From CAZCFB01 sp964511535 (GTDB taxonomy: Bacteria > Myxococcota_A > Polyangia > GCA-2747355 > CAZCFB01): DNA of 64,000 bases. Of the stretch, positions 48,533 to 56,875 are shown one piece after another. Position 1 is the stretch's first letter; each line of letters starts with the position of its first letter. The notes beneath the pieces are model-generated. The model was not told where the DNA came from and did not search any database. It saw only the letters and a program-made list of their open reading frames with translations. Both the position numbers and the translations under genes were made by a program. Location of the stretch: positions 1-64,000 of the forward strand of contig CAZEFW010000025.1 of NCBI GenBank assembly GCA_964511535.1, written 5' to 3'.

Positions 48533-50194
48533 ATGACTCTGCTCTATTTCGTCATCTTCATCGGCGTGCTCATCTTCGTGCACGAGATGGGGCACTTCAT
48601 CTTCGCCAAGCTGTTCGACGTGAAGGTGCTCAAGTTCTCTCTCGGCTTCGGGCCGAAGATGGTGGGCTTCCGCAAGGGCGAGACCGAGTACGTGGTGGCG
48701 TGGGTGCCGCTGGGCGGGTTCATCCGCATGCTGGGGGAGGATCCGGACGACGAGGTGCGGGCCAGCGACGAGGGTCGCGCGTTCCACCAGAAGCCGCTGT
48801 GGCAGCGGTACCTCATCATCCTGGCGGGGCCGGCGTTCAACCTGATCTTCCCGGTGCTGATCTACTTCGTCTTCTTCGCCGCGCAGACGCACCTGCCGCC
48901 CTCGACGGTGGGGACGGTGTTCCAGGGGCAGCCGGCGGCCGAGGCCGGGCTGATGCCGGGGGACCGCATCGTGGCCATCGGCGACGAGGAGGTGCGCTAC
49001 TGGGAGGACCTGCAGAGCATCATCTCCGACCACCCGGGCGAGAAGCTGCGCTTCACCATCGAGCGGGACGGCAAGCAGTTCGATCGGTTCATCACGCCGC
49101 GGGAGCAGGTGAGCCGCACCTGGCTGAACGTGGAGGAGCGCGTGGGGCGGGTCGGCATCTCGCCGCTGTTCCAGCCGCCGCAGATCGGCGTCACATCGCC
49201 TGACTCGCCGGCGGCGAGAGCGGGGCTGCGCACGGGCGACCTCGTGACCGCGGTCAACGGCATGGCGGTGGAGCGGTGGGCGCAGCTGGAGCAGGTGCTT
49301 CGGCGCAACCGGGGCTCCTCGCTGCGCATGGCGTACCTGCGTCCGGGCCCGACGATGAGCCGCTTCATGGACCTGCGCGGGCTCGCGCCCATGACCACCG
49401 TGGTGGACCCGGAGCAGGTCACCGAGGGGGCCAAGAAGCGCTACGAGACGGGCATCCGCTCGGCGGAGTACTTCGTGCAGGCGGTGGAGGCCAAGAGCCC
49501 GGCGGCGGCCATGGGCATGAAGCAGGGGGACCATGTGCTGGCGTTCAACGGCAAGCCGGTGCAGCACTGGGACGTGATCTTGCTGGCGCTGCAGGCCAAA
49601 AAGGACCAGGAGCACAACATCACCTGGGCGCCCTTCGGCGCGACCGAGAAGGTCACGCGTCAGTTCAAGCTGGCCAAAGAGACCTTCATCGATGACTACA
49701 AGCAGTCCCACCAGCGGTACATCTTCGGGGTGCAGAACTATCGCATCTGGAAGCGGGACCAGCCGGCGCCCATCGCCGGGCGGTTCTCCTATGCGGTGAC
49801 CAAGTCGGTGACCCAGACCGGCGAGATCATCGGCATGATGGGCATCGCCATCGTGCAGCTGATCCGTGGCGGCATCCCGCGGGATACCATCGGCGGGCCG
49901 CTGATGCTGGCGTACACGGCGCGGGTGGCGGCGGAGAAGGGTTGGGATCATTTCCTGCGCATGCTGGCGCTCATCAGCATCAACCTCGGCATCCTGAACC
50001 TGCTGCCGATCCCGATCCTCGACGGTGGGCACATCCTCTTTTTCACCATCGAGGCGGTCAAGCGGCGCAAGCTGAGCCTGCGGGCGCGGGAGATCGCCAC
50101 CTACGTGGGGCTGGTGCTGCTGCTGTCGCTGATGATCTTCGCGTTCAAGAACGACATCGTGCGCTACTGGATCACCCAGCCCCCCACGCCGTGA
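48533..50194 (+). CDS. rseP: RseP-type site-2 zinc metalloprotease with three PDZ domains
   Basis: A 553-residue intramembrane protease, about 100 residues longer than E. coli RseP. Helix 1 carries the zinc-binding HEMGH (His17, Glu18, His21), and the C-terminal helix carries NLLPIPILDGGH. Between them are three PDZ-like segments (starting near residues 120, 215 and 315: AAEAGLMPGDRIVAI, AARAGLRTGDLVTAVNG, AAAMGMKQGDHVLAFNG). The family cleaves anti-sigma factors and signal peptide remnants; the ECF/anti-sigma pair at 11.3-13.6 kb is a possible target. Array H replaces its Shine-Dalgarno region. The stop overlaps tsaB. Confidence 0.94.
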   Translation: MTLLYFVIFIGVLIFVHEMGHFIFAKLFDVKVLKFSLGFGPKMVGFRKGETEYVVAWVPLGGFIRMLGEDPDDEVRASDEGRAFHQKPLWQRYLIILAGPAFNLIFPVLIYFVFFAAQTHLPPSTVGTVFQGQPAAEAGLMPGDRIVAIGDEEVRYWEDLQSIISDHPGEKLRFTIERDGKQFDRFITPREQVSRTWLNVEERVGRVGISPLFQPPQIGVTSPDSPAARAGLRTGDLVTAVNGMAVERWAQLEQVLRRNRGSSLRMAYLRPGPTMSRFMDLRGLAPMTTVVDPEQVTEGAKKRYETGIRSAEYFVQAVEAKSPAAAMGMKQGDHVLAFNGKPVQHWDVILLALQAKKDQEHNITWAPFGATEKVTRQFKLAKETFIDDYKQSHQRYIFGVQNYRIWKRDQPAPIAGRFSYAVTKSVTQTGEIIGMMGIAIVQLIRGGIPRDTIGGPLMLAYTARVAAEKGWDHFLRMLALISINLGILNLLPIPILDGGHILFFTIEAVKRRKLSLRAREIATYVGLVLLLSLMIFAFKNDIVRYWITQPPTP

Positions 50195-50913
50195 TGCCTG
50201 CTGATACCCAACCGACGCTGCTGGCGCTCGACACCGCCACCCGGCAGGCCACCGCGGCGGTGAGCCGGGGCGAGACCATCCTGGCAGCAGCGGGGCGAGA
50301 GGTGACCACCCACAGCGAGGGCTTGCTGGCGCTGATCCAGCAGGTGATGGGCGAGGCAGGGGTGGCCGCGGGCGCGCTCGACGGCGTGGTGTGTGGGCGA
50401 GGGCCGGGGTCGTTCACCGGGCTGCGCATCGGCCTCGCCACGGCCAAGGGGATCTGCTTCGCCGGGGGGATCCCGCTGGTGTGTGTCTCGTCGCTGGTGG
50501 CGCTTGGGCGCGGCGGCGGGCGGTGGCTCGAGTCACAGGGGCAGGAGCGGGACGGGCTGGTGGCGGCGGTGCTGGACGCGCGGCGCAAGGAGGTCTTCTG
50601 CGGCCTGTTCAGGGCGGGCGTGGCGGTGGACCAGGAGCAGGTGCTTTCGCCGGAGGCGGCGGGGCGATACCTGGGGGAGCTCGGGGAGAGCGCGCTGCTG
50701 TGCGGGGACGGGGCGGTGCTCTACCGGGAGCAGCTGCCGGGGGCGCTGGCGCCTGACGGGCTGCATACCATCCGGGCCGAGGAGCTGGCGCTGGCTGGCC
50801 TCGGCAGGGTGCTGGCGGGGGAGGCCGACGAGCTGCACGAGGCGGTGCCGCAGTACATCCGGGCCAGCGATGCGAAGCTGCCGAAGGTGCCTCAGGTCAG
50901 GGGACCATCTTGA
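50194..50913 (+). CDS. tsaB: TsaB, t6A tRNA modification scaffold protein
   Basis: A 239-residue cytosolic protein of the Kae1/TsaD-like ASKHA fold. It shows LLALDTATRQATAAV, GRGPGSFTGLRIGLATAKG and the VLDARRKEVFCGLF strand typical of TsaB. It lacks the metal-binding His pair of TsaD and acts as its dimer partner in adding threonylcarbamoyl to tRNA A37. The ATG shares its A with the rseP stop (TGATG), so it is co-translated. The 3' end overlaps the convergent lipoprotein gene by 17 bp. Confidence 0.93.
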   Translation: MPADTQPTLLALDTATRQATAAVSRGETILAAAGREVTTHSEGLLALIQQVMGEAGVAAGALDGVVCGRGPGSFTGLRIGLATAKGICFAGGIPLVCVSSLVALGRGGGRWLESQGQERDGLVAAVLDARRKEVFCGLFRAGVAVDQEQVLSPEAAGRYLGELGESALLCGDGAVLYREQLPGALAPDGLHTIRAEELALAGLGRVLAGEADELHEAVPQYIRASDAKLPKVPQVRGPS

Positions 50914-51673
50914 AGCGCACGGTGAGCGGCTTGTTGCTGTGGGCCAGCTCTGACACCACGGCGTAGGGCTTGTTGCCGAAGTAGCCGGTGCCGCCCTTTT
51001 TGGCCTTCAGGCACTCCTCCTGGCCCTTGCCGTTCTTGTTGGAGCAGGCGTTGGCTGGCTGGCCGCAGGACTGGTCCTCGAGCATGATGGCGATGGGATC
51101 GGCGCCGGCGGCGGCGTCGGCGTGGACCCAGACATGGCCGTGGCCGCTGGAGGGCAGGGTGAGGGCGAAGACGATGTCGCGGGCGGTGTTGGTGGGCGCC
51201 GGGGTGCAGCCGGCGTAGCTCGGGAAGCCGAACTTCTTTTCGTCGGCGCCGGCGGTGCCGGGCACTTCGATGTACACAACGTCGCCGATCTTGGTGGAGG
51301 AGAGGTCCACCTTGTAGGGGCTGGCGCAGGTGCCTGCGCCAGTGGGGGTCACCTTCTTGCCGCCGGAGATGCACGAGGAGGCGGGGGGCATGTCGGGCTT
51401 GGCCAGGTCGGGCTTGGCCAGGTCGGGGCTGCCCTGGTCGGGCGCGGCCTGGTCAGGGGGCGCCTGGTCGGCGGTCGCCTGGTCGGCGGTCGCCTGGTCA
51501 GAGGCCGCTTGGTCCGACTGCGCCTGGTCCGGGGGGGCCAGGTCGGTGCCTGCCTCGCCTGTGACGGCCTGGTCCGGGGGGGCCCCGCTGTCCAGAGCGG
51601 GCATGGCGTCGTCGCTGCACGCGGCGAGAGAGGTGAACAGGAAGATAAGGAGCATCGAACGGGGAATGGTCAT
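50897..51673 (-). CDS. Lipoprotein with DQx spacer
   Basis: A 258-residue lipoprotein (MTIPRSMLLIFLFTSLAAC). The spacer (about 30-100) is built of ASDQ, TADQ, APDQ and KPDL units, with the DNA repeating every 12 bases. The C-terminal domain (about 105-258) is beta-rich with four to six Cys (SCISGGKK, GTCASPY, GCTP, SCGQ, NACSN). GGAGGG precedes the ATG. It is similar in layout to the other spacer lipoproteins here, but the C-terminal domain matches nothing I know. Confidence 0.75.
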   Translation of the reverse strand: MTIPRSMLLIFLFTSLAACSDDAMPALDSGAPPDQAVTGEAGTDLAPPDQAQSDQAASDQATADQATADQAPPDQAAPDQGSPDLAKPDLAKPDMPPASSCISGGKKVTPTGAGTCASPYKVDLSSTKIGDVVYIEVPGTAGADEKKFGFPSYAGCTPAPTNTARDIVFALTLPSSGHGHVWVHADAAAGADPIAIMLEDQSCGQPANACSNKNGKGQEECLKAKKGGTGYFGNKPYAVVSELAHSNKPLTVRFKMVP

Positions 51674-51726
51674 GGGGTCCCTCCTTCAAGATCAGACGGG
51701 ATCGCGGTCGCTGCGCATCAGCTGGC

Positions 51727-52215
51727 TCACTGTGATTCTATATGCCACCGCTTTTGCCCGAGGGCGAGAAAGTAGGCGCCGTCGGACTCCTCCACCATGG
51801 GGGCGACGAGCTGCTGGGCGATGCGGCTGAAGCGGGCGCGGAAGCGGCCGGCCTTGACGCGGCAGTACAGGGCGCCGTCGGGCCCCTCTGCGAGGGTGGT
51901 GGCGTCCAGGGGCTCCCGGGAGCCGTCGCTGAGGGTGAGCCAGAGCTCCTCGCCCTCCCGCTCCAGGGTTGCTACCTGGAACGGCGCGTCCTCCACGTCG
52001 ACGTAGGCGTAGCGGTCGGCGTCAAGGCGCAGGATGAACCGCCCGTCGTCTAGCCGGTCGAGCCAGCAGCTCAGCGCCCGGGCCAGGCGCTGGTGGGTTA
52101 CCGGCTCGTCCTCGTGCCACCATCGCCCTTCGCGGTCCAGGCGCAGGCCCGTGCGGCGGAGGCGCTCGATGAGCTGCTGGATCTGCTGGTCCGAGGGAGG
52201 GGCGTCAGCGGTCAT
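51727..52215 (-). CDS. DUF1285-like protein
   Basis: A 162-residue soluble protein. The order of motifs (GRWWHEDEPVTHQRLARAL, then a Y-V-D-VEDAPFQV strand, then LYCRVKAGRFRARFSRIAQQLV) resembles DUF1285, where a W-x-H-x-x-x-P-(I/V) start and an I-x-VEDAPF strand are conserved. Function is unknown. It lies 9 bp upstream of the stop of the following minus-strand lipoprotein gene and may be co-transcribed with it. Confidence 0.68.
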   Translation of the reverse strand: MTADAPPSDQQIQQLIERLRRTGLRLDREGRWWHEDEPVTHQRLARALSCWLDRLDDGRFILRLDADRYAYVDVEDAPFQVATLEREGEELWLTLSDGSREPLDATTLAEGPDGALYCRVKAGRFRARFSRIAQQLVAPMVEESDGAYFLALGQKRWHIESQ

Positions 52216-52224
52216 TGGGCGACT

Positions 52225-52710
52225 TCACTGGCGCTTCAGGGAGAAGACGCCGAACAGGTCGTTGCCGCGGATGATGCGGACCTCCACATGCTCATCGCCG
52301 AACAGGCTGATCAACACCATGGCGTTGCAGCCGCCGGATTCGGCGGATGGCGGGGCGTAGTGCAGGTAAGACCGAACCGGCGACGTGTCGAAGCTCATGC
52401 TCGCCATGGTGTCAGCCGTGAAGCGCGTGACCCGTTGCAAGGTGCTCGCCTGGAACTTCCCGTCGCTCGTGGTCAACGTCGCGCTCAGCTTGACCAGGTC
52501 CACATCAGCCAGCACCAGCGGATCCACCTTGACTGACGCCCCGAACCCCTGCCGCACCGCCTCCTCCGCAACAATCGCCCCGGCCCAGCTCCCCTCAAAA
52601 TCCCGCACATCCAAACACCCCCCGGCCAGCACCAAAAATCCCACCAAAACCAGAGGAACCGAAACCAGAGGACGCTTTTTAATAATCAAGAAACTCACGG
52701 CATTCTCCAA
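52225..52710 (-). CDS. Small uncharacterised lipoprotein
   Basis: A 161-residue lipoprotein. A rather long N-terminus leads to a hydrophobic core and lipobox (LVLVGFLVLAGGC, Cys near residue 32). The start may lie at an internal Val/Leu codon instead. The mature part begins LDVRDFEGSWAG and is beta-rich with one further Cys (GGCNAM). The upstream codons are AT-rich compared with the body, matching the unusual intergenic region at 52.7-53.0 kb. No known family recognised. Confidence 0.65.
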   Translation of the reverse strand: MENAVSFLIIKKRPLVSVPLVLVGFLVLAGGCLDVRDFEGSWAGAIVAEEAVRQGFGASVKVDPLVLADVDLVKLSATLTTSDGKFQASTLQRVTRFTADTMASMSFDTSPVRSYLHYAPPSAESGGCNAMVLISLFGDEHVEVRIIRGNDLFGVFSLKRQ

Positions 52711-53002
52711 ATTTTCACCCTGATTCTAGCAACTTGGGCTCCGATCAGAAATTAAGAAACTCTGAAAAGAGACACGCAACATCCCCAACCAATTGCCGAT
52801 AGCCCTCTCAAATGCCCCATTACAACAGAATCATTGCACCTGGAGCCATTGTTCATGTCATGGCTCGTTTCGTGAACAAAGAACATCGAATAATCGGTAC
52901 CGAAAGAGATGAACAGAAAAGCGGCAAAAGAGCTGGCAGCTCGAATTACCCGGGACTTTTCTGAATTTCTTAACTTTTAAAAAGCGTCCTCATCCTTCGA
53001 TA
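52711..53002. other. AT-rich spacer holding a transposase remnant
   Basis: This 292-bp gap is much less GC-rich than its surroundings. Apart from the transposase remnant at 52812-52964, I see no gene, no strong hairpin and no array. Confidence 0.6.
52812..52964 (+). pseudogene. N-terminal remnant of a REP-associated (Y1/IS200-like) transposase
   Basis: A 50-codon ORF begins MPHYNRIIAPGAIVHVMARF and continues VNKEHRII. This matches the N-terminus of REP-associated tyrosine transposases, where an R-I-x-x-PGA-x-(Y)HV-(M)-(A/S)R-x-x-N-(R/K) pattern holds the conserved His. After about 35 residues the similarity stops and a TGA follows, so only a fragment is left. Base composition is lower in GC than the neighbours, which supports transfer and decay. 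The conserved catalytic Tyr region is missing. Confidence 0.68.
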
Positions 53003-54424
53003 ATGGGCGACGTGATGTTTCGGGTGTTTGGGATCTTGGCGCTGGTGGTGACGGCGTGCGGGCTGGCGGAGGCCGGGCCGGCGGATAAGCTCGCGCCGAC
53101 TTATCTCATCGAAGCGGTCAAGGTGGAGGGGAACGAGAAGACCAAGGACTGGGTCATCCTTCACTCGCTGCTGGTGGGCCCCGGCGAGCAGCTGTCGGTG
53201 GACGACCCCCGCTTCGCCATCTCCCGGCTGCGCGTGCTCTCGCTCGGATACTTCGCCGACGTGCAGCTGCGGCTCAAGAAGGGCTCCTCCAGGGGCCGCG
53301 TGATCCTCGTGGTCCAGGTGGTGGAGCGCAACACCATCGTCCTGACCGACTTCTTCTTCGGCTCCAGCGAGGCGACCCTCATCTGGGGCGGCCTGGGCCT
53401 GGCCGAGACGAACCTGCTCGGCCGCGGCATCAGCCTCGCCGGCGCCTTCGTGCTCGGCTCCAACCCGGAGGTCGACCTCTCCGAGGTGCAGCAGTCCTAC
53501 CTGCTGCAGGTGGGCGCCACCCGCATCGGCGGCACATCCCTGTCCATGACCACCAGCATCGGCGTCCTCGACGGCTCCGACTTCTTCCGCCGGTCCGGCC
53601 CCGAGAGCTCCGCCGACCCCACCGACTTCCTCTCCATCCGCTACCGCCGCGTGGGCGGCAACGTCGGCATGGGCTTCGACCTCGTGCGCATGGTGCGCAT
53701 GTACATCGACTACCGCGTCGAGCACATCAACGCCGACATCCCCCCCGGCGCCGTTCGCCGCCACCCGGACGGCCGCACCGAGCCCATCGACTTCGGCGTC
53801 AAGGACGGCGGCAGCCTGCTCTCCCTGCTCGGCCTCTCCATCGAGTGGGACACCCGCTCCGACCCGGTTCTCCCCCACCGCGGCACGCTGCTGTCGGTGA
53901 GCGGCGACTTCTCCTCCTCCGTCATCGGCTCGGGGTACGACTTCTTCAAGCTGCGCGCCCTGTTCAAGCACTACATCCCGATCCGCTGGGGCCATGTCCT
54001 GTCGGTCCAGCTCATGGGAGGGATCGTCTTCGGCGAGGCGCCCTTCTTCGAGAAGTTCTTCATCGGCGACTACAACGACCTGGTGCCAGGGCGCGCCCTC
54101 CGGCTCAACTTCTCCACCCTGCCCTCCCGGGACATCTTTGGCACCTCCATCGACTCCAAGCGGTACGAGGAGTTCGTCCTGCGCACCTCCCTGGAGTACA
54201 TCATCCCCTGGTTCCGCGGCGGGCGGTTCTTCTTCAGCGGCGACTTCTTCCTCAACGCCGGCGTGCTGATGCTCACCTCCAAGGAGGAGTGGAAGGTGCG
54301 CGACCAGGACCTGAGCCGCGCCATCCCGGTGGACCTCACCCTGGACGTCGGGCTGCGCCTGGACACCTACATCGGCGTGTTCCGCCTGTCCATCGGCAAC
54401 GCCCTGGGCCGCATCCCATTTTGA
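53003..54424 (+). CDS. BamA/TamA-like outer-membrane protein with one POTRA domain
   Basis: A 473-residue exported protein. The signal is short (ATG 53003, with a second ATG at 53015). One POTRA-like domain (about 30-115; YLIEAVKVEGNEKTKDWVI and LRVLSLGYFADVQL) leads to a 16-strand-like barrel of about 340 residues. The barrel has WDTRSDPVLPHRGTLLSVSG, a hallmark of the surface-antigen/Omp85 barrel, and a C-terminal Phe (LGRIPF). True BamA has five POTRAs, so this is more likely a small Omp85 relative. It heads the operon that continues with DUF4390 and a kinase. Confidence 0.82.
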   Translation: MGDVMFRVFGILALVVTACGLAEAGPADKLAPTYLIEAVKVEGNEKTKDWVILHSLLVGPGEQLSVDDPRFAISRLRVLSLGYFADVQLRLKKGSSRGRVILVVQVVERNTIVLTDFFFGSSEATLIWGGLGLAETNLLGRGISLAGAFVLGSNPEVDLSEVQQSYLLQVGATRIGGTSLSMTTSIGVLDGSDFFRRSGPESSADPTDFLSIRYRRVGGNVGMGFDLVRMVRMYIDYRVEHINADIPPGAVRRHPDGRTEPIDFGVKDGGSLLSLLGLSIEWDTRSDPVLPHRGTLLSVSGDFSSSVIGSGYDFFKLRALFKHYIPIRWGHVLSVQLMGGIVFGEAPFFEKFFIGDYNDLVPGRALRLNFSTLPSRDIFGTSIDSKRYEEFVLRTSLEYIIPWFRGGRFFFSGDFFLNAGVLMLTSKEEWKVRDQDLSRAIPVDLTLDVGLRLDTYIGVFRLSIGNALGRIPF

Positions 54425-54435
54425 GGCCGACGCCG

Positions 54436-55083
54436 ATGCTCCCCCGCGCGCTCCTCGCCCTCGCCCTGCTCCTGGCGGCCTCACTGTCCCCGGCCACCGC
54501 CCGCGCCGAGCAGGAGGTGAAGCAGAAGCGCGGCAAGTTCCGCATCACCGGCGACAAGCTCACCCTCACCGTCGGCTTCCGCGAGCTGTTCAGCCCGAGC
54601 ATGCGCCGGCGCCTCAAGAGCGGCTTCGCCACCACGGTCGTGATGCGCGTCTACCTGTTCGAAGCCGACGGCACGCGCACCGTGTCCTTCGCTGCCCGCA
54701 CCCTCAAGGCCGTCTACGACCTGTGGGACGAGAACTACACCATCCGCATGGAGGAGCCGCCCCGCACCCGGCATGTGAAGAAGAAGCGGCAGAAGGACGT
54801 GGTGGATCGGCTCACCAGCCTGTGGCGCTTCCCCGTCGGCGACATAGATAAGGTCAAGCCGAACCGCCGCTACTTCGTGGCTGTAATCGCCGAGGTGAAC
54901 CCCATCAGCGAGGACCTGCTCAGCGAGGTGCGCCGCTGGCTCCGCAACCCCCGCGGCTCACGCCAGCGCATGGGCGGCGAGAACCTGTTCGGCTCCTTCG
55001 TCTCCATCTTCGTCAACAACAAGATCCGCCGCGCCGAACGCACCTTGCGCCTGCGAACCCAGGACTTCTTCCGCCGCCCATGA
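54436..55083 (+). CDS. DUF4390 exported protein
   Basis: A 215-residue protein. The ATG at 54436 begins a signal peptide (MLPRALLALALLLAASLSPATARA). The mature part is beta-rich and basic (KLTLTVGFRELFSP, VVMRVYLFEADGTRTV, YFVAVIAEVNPISEDLL). DUF4390 proteins are typically encoded just before NtrY-type kinases, and here the kinase ATG overlaps its stop by 4 bp. It probably is a periplasmic partner of that kinase, an inference from this conserved order. Confidence 0.82.
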   Translation: MLPRALLALALLLAASLSPATARAEQEVKQKRGKFRITGDKLTLTVGFRELFSPSMRRRLKSGFATTVVMRVYLFEADGTRTVSFAARTLKAVYDLWDENYTIRMEEPPRTRHVKKKRQKDVVDRLTSLWRFPVGDIDKVKPNRRYFVAVIAEVNPISEDLLSEVRRWLRNPRGSRQRMGGENLFGSFVSIFVNNKIRRAERTLRLRTQDFFRRP

Positions 55084-56768
55084 GCCGGTTCGAGATCAAG
55101 ATCGTCGTCGCCCTGCTGCTCATCGCGGTGATCCCCACCGTGGCCTCGGTGGTGCTGGTGGGCCAGGTGATCCGGGTCTCCGAGGGCGTGGCCGAGGGGC
55201 AGTCCCGCCGCCTCACCGAGCCCCTGGAGCAGGCCGCCGACGCCTACCGCCAGCTGTTCGACTCGCTCAAGGCTAAATTCCAGCTGCGCGCCGCGCTGGT
55301 GGCCGCCGATCCCGACCTCCGGCACCATGTCCAGGGCGGCGAAGCCAAAGCCGCGGCCACCCGCCTCGCCGCCCTGCGCGCCGGCATCGAGGACGCCCAG
55401 CTGCTCCGCATCCGCCTGCCCTCCGGGGCGCAGTTCGCCGCCAGCGAGCGCCGCCGGACCGCTGCCGATCATCGCTACCGCGACCTGAACCTGGTGACCC
55501 CCATCGGCGCCGGTGGTCACACCCTCGAGGCGATCTTCCTCGCCGACCGCCAGCCGTTCGAGGACTTCGCCCGGCTGGGCAAGGTCGCCCGCTCCACCCG
55601 GGAGCTCACCCTGCTTCGGGGCGAGCTCGCCACCTACTACCGCGTGGTCTTCATCATCATGTTCGGCTCGGTGCTGGTGCTCTCCACCCTGATCGGGCTG
55701 TTCATCGCCCGGCGCACCGCCCGCCGGGTCGCGCTGCTCGCGGTGGCCCCCCCCCCCCAGGGGGCCCCCCCCCAGGCCACCCCCCCGCCCCGGGGCCCCC
55801 CCCCCCCCCCCGGGGGGAAGTGCCCCGCCGGNNNNNNNNNNCGGTCCACCTTTTTGGGGTGGTTCTTGGCCGGGGGCACGGCCGGGGGGGTGGGGGGGGG
55901 GGGGGTGGCCCCCCGGGGGGGGGGGGCCGGCGACCTGGAGACCCGCGTGCAGGTGCGCGCCCGCGACGAGCTGGGGGATCTGGCCCAGGCGTTCAACGAG
56001 ATGGTCACCAAGCTGCGCACAAGCCAGGATCGCATCGCGTACCTGGAGAAGATCGGCGCCTGGCAGCAGGTGGCGCGCCGCCTGGCCCACGAGATCAAGA
56101 ACCCGCTGACACCGATCCAGCTGGCGGTGCAGCAGCTGCAGCGCAAGTATCCTGGCGGCGACCCGAAGTTCACCCGCATGCTCGAGGACGCCTGCGACAT
56201 CATCGGCGAGGAGGTGGACGGCCTGCGGCGGCTGGTCCACGCGTTCTCCTCGTTCGCCAAGCTGCCGGACGTCAAGCCGGAGCGCGTGGACGTCAACACG
56301 CTGGTGGACGACTTCCTGCGCAGCCGCTCCGAGATGCAGGAGCAGGCCTCGGTGCGCTGGACCCCGCTGTCGCCGCCGGTGGAGGTGATGGCCGACCGCA
56401 TGCTGATCAAGCATGTGCTGCTGAACCTGGTGGAGAACGCCATCCAGGCCGCCGAGGAGGCCGGCTCCCTGGAGGCGCTCCAGGTCACGGTGACCGCCAC
56501 GCCAGACCCTGGTCAGGCCCAGCTCCACCTGGAGGTCCATGACAACGGCCCCGGCATGGCCTTCGAGATCGCTGACCGCGCCTTCGAACCGTACTACACC
56601 ACCAAGGAGCATGGCACCGGCCTTGGGCTGGCCATCGTCAAGAAGATCGTGCTGGATCACCAGGGAGCCATCGACGTGGAGAGCGAGCCTGGCAGCGGCA
56701 CCCGCTTCACCCTCCACCTGCCGCTGCCGCCCCCGGATCCCGGAAAATCAAAGAAGAAATCCACTTGA
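55080..56768 (+). CDS. NtrY-like sensor histidine kinase (interrupted by an assembly patch)
   Basis: A kinase with an N-terminal membrane helix (about 8-29), a periplasmic sensor (about 30-180), a second helix (about 186-210), a damaged HAMP region, HisKA with VARRLAHEIKNPLTPIQ (His near 337 in the present numbering), and an HATPase domain (NLVENAIQAAEEAG, DNGPGMAFE, TKEHGTGLGLAIV). The ORF stays open through 55742-55935, but that stretch is nonsense (C and G runs plus 10 N) and replaces what should be a HAMP of about 50 residues. The start overlaps DUF4390 (ATGA). No response regulator is adjacent. Confidence 0.82.
   Translation: MSRFEIKIVVALLLIAVIPTVASVVLVGQVIRVSEGVAEGQSRRLTEPLEQAADAYRQLFDSLKAKFQLRAALVAADPDLRHHVQGGEAKAAATRLAALRAGIEDAQLLRIRLPSGAQFAASERRRTAADHRYRDLNLVTPIGAGGHTLEAIFLADRQPFEDFARLGKVARSTRELTLLRGELATYYRVVFIIMFGSVLVLSTLIGLFIARRTARRVALLAVAPPPQGAPPQATPPPRGPPPPPGGKCPAXXXXRSTFLGWFLAGGTAGGVGGGGVAPRGGGAGDLETRVQVRARDELGDLAQAFNEMVTKLRTSQDRIAYLEKIGAWQQVARRLAHEIKNPLTPIQLAVQQLQRKYPGGDPKFTRMLEDACDIIGEEVDGLRRLVHAFSSFAKLPDVKPERVDVNTLVDDFLRSRSEMQEQASVRWTPLSPPVEVMADRMLIKHVLLNLVENAIQAAEEAGSLEALQVTVTATPDPGQAQLHLEVHDNGPGMAFEIADRAFEPYYTTKEHGTGLGLAIVKKIVLDHQGAIDVESEPGSGTRFTLHLPLPPPDPGKSKKKST
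55742..55935. other. Low-quality homopolymer patch with 10 N (probable assembly error)
   Basis: Long C runs, then ten N (55832-55841), then long G runs sit in the HAMP-coding part of the kinase gene. The flanking protein reads LLAV before and AGDLETRV after, which would join sensibly with only a few residues between. This is most likely an artefact, not biology. Confidence 0.85.
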
Positions 56769-56875
56769 CCTGCCGCGCCACGGCGATAATTTCCTGGGCA
56801 GACTTGCAATTATTGAATATTTACGATGTTTGGTGACACCTACATGCAGAAGCCCACGCCCACACAGGAGAACCC

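Noticed and set aside
48515..50032. Long open frame of about 505 codons on the minus strand opposite rseP
   Set aside because: It is low-complexity His/Arg/Leu-rich sequence, typical of the antisense of a GC-rich gene; rseP has full family motifs.
52970..54484. Minus-strand open frame of 504 codons opposite the BamA-like gene
   Set aside because: Its sequence is Gly/Val/Ala/Glu-rich shadow, without family motifs, while the plus strand encodes a signal, POTRA and barrel.
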